Of a stretch of DNA of 39,892 nt, positions 39,847-39,892 are shown piece after piece. The notes below the pieces were generated by a model. That model saw only the letters and a program-made list of their open reading frames with translations, ran no database searches and was not told the origin of the DNA. Source of the DNA: Tiamatella sp964451715. Lineage in GTDB: Archaea > Thermoproteota > Thermoprotei_A > Sulfolobales > Acidilobaceae. The stretch is taken from contig CAYVIZ010000006.1 in NCBI GenBank assembly GCA_964451715.1, positions 1 through 39,892 of the forward strand, written 5' to 3'. The first letter of the stretch is position 1. Every line of letters begins with the position of its first letter. The translations under genes and the position numbers were made by a program.

Positions 39847-39853
39847 TTAATAG
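39847..39853 (+). promoter_or_regulatory. TATA-like box near the right edge
   Basis: TTAATAG, within the 89-base tail after tfb, could be the promoter of a gene beginning beyond the window. Nothing else is recognised in 39804-39892. Confidence 0.25.
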
Positions 39854-39892
39854 TCCCGCAGTAGAATATTCTATAAGAGGAACACCCTTACC

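Noticed and set aside
1..39892. CRISPR arrays, transposons, integrase or phage genes
   Set aside because: No spaced direct repeats, no transposase or integrase motifs and no terminal inverted repeats were seen while reading either strand.

Overview
The window looks like chromosomal DNA of a hyperthermophilic crenarchaeon (Thermoproteota), most likely of the Desulfurococcales (Pyrodictiaceae/Aeropyrum-like); the exact genus is an inference. Supporting signs are the mre11-rad50-nurA-herA repair operon, a TFB, Gar1, SRP19 and S8e block, an archaeal GPN GTPase, DUF373 and DUF432 proteins, an ADP-forming acyl-CoA synthetase, very frequent TTG/GTG starts, GGTG(A) or GGAGG ribosome-binding sites, and A/T-rich boxes about 25 bases before several starts. 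A run of exactly 100 N (7502-7601) shows that this is a draft scaffold. No rRNA, tRNA, CRISPR array, insertion sequence or phage gene was found. The window is ordinary, densely packed core and metabolic DNA.

Layout. 1-1597 (minus): a truncated SSS-family symporter with a small two-helix partner. 1776-6694 (plus): a Bat-like HTH regulator, then a translationally coupled cassette of a class III CoA-transferase, a homocitrate/isopropylmalate-synthase-like enzyme without the C-terminal regulatory domain, and the two subunits of a LeuCD-type hydro-lyase. 6734-10054 (minus): a small unknown protein, a broken nucleotidyltransferase-like gene beside the gap, a D-2-hydroxyacid dehydrogenase, and TrpB2. 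10226-18490 (plus): a dihydrolipoamide-dehydrogenase-like flavoenzyme, then Mre11, Rad50, NurA and HerA. 18580-21351 (minus): a PfkB-like kinase, a CDF transporter and a DHH phosphoesterase. 21460-24873 (plus): DUF432, MscS channel, methyltransferase, MFS transporter. 24835-25422 (minus): class II aldolase. 25547-30713 (plus): two-subunit class I fumarase followed by the four-gene succinate dehydrogenase operon. 30823-35875 (plus): GPN GTPase, ADP-forming acyl-CoA synthetase alpha and beta, a coiled-coil protein and DUF373. 35835-36533 (minus): cis-prenyltransferase. 36667-39803 (plus): DUF84 NTPase, S8e, SRP19, Gar1 and a divergent TFB.

How the genes work together. Fumarase and succinate dehydrogenase form a C4 dicarboxylate module. 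The ADP-forming acyl-CoA synthetase makes ATP from acyl-CoA thioesters or activates acids. The repair operon makes the complete archaeal end-resection machine. The cassette at 2610-6694 is the best candidate for an undescribed pathway: its parts belong to known families, but the combination with a CoA-transferase, and a Gly in the small-subunit specificity loop where Arg or Val is expected, do not match the standard leucine, lysine or coenzyme B pathways. Other points of interest are AACATGTT palindromes around the regulator, structured leaders before tfb and sdhA, a GC-rich nested hairpin between herA and the kinase gene, a TFB with an atypical zinc ribbon, and matching motifs in the two SDH membrane anchors.
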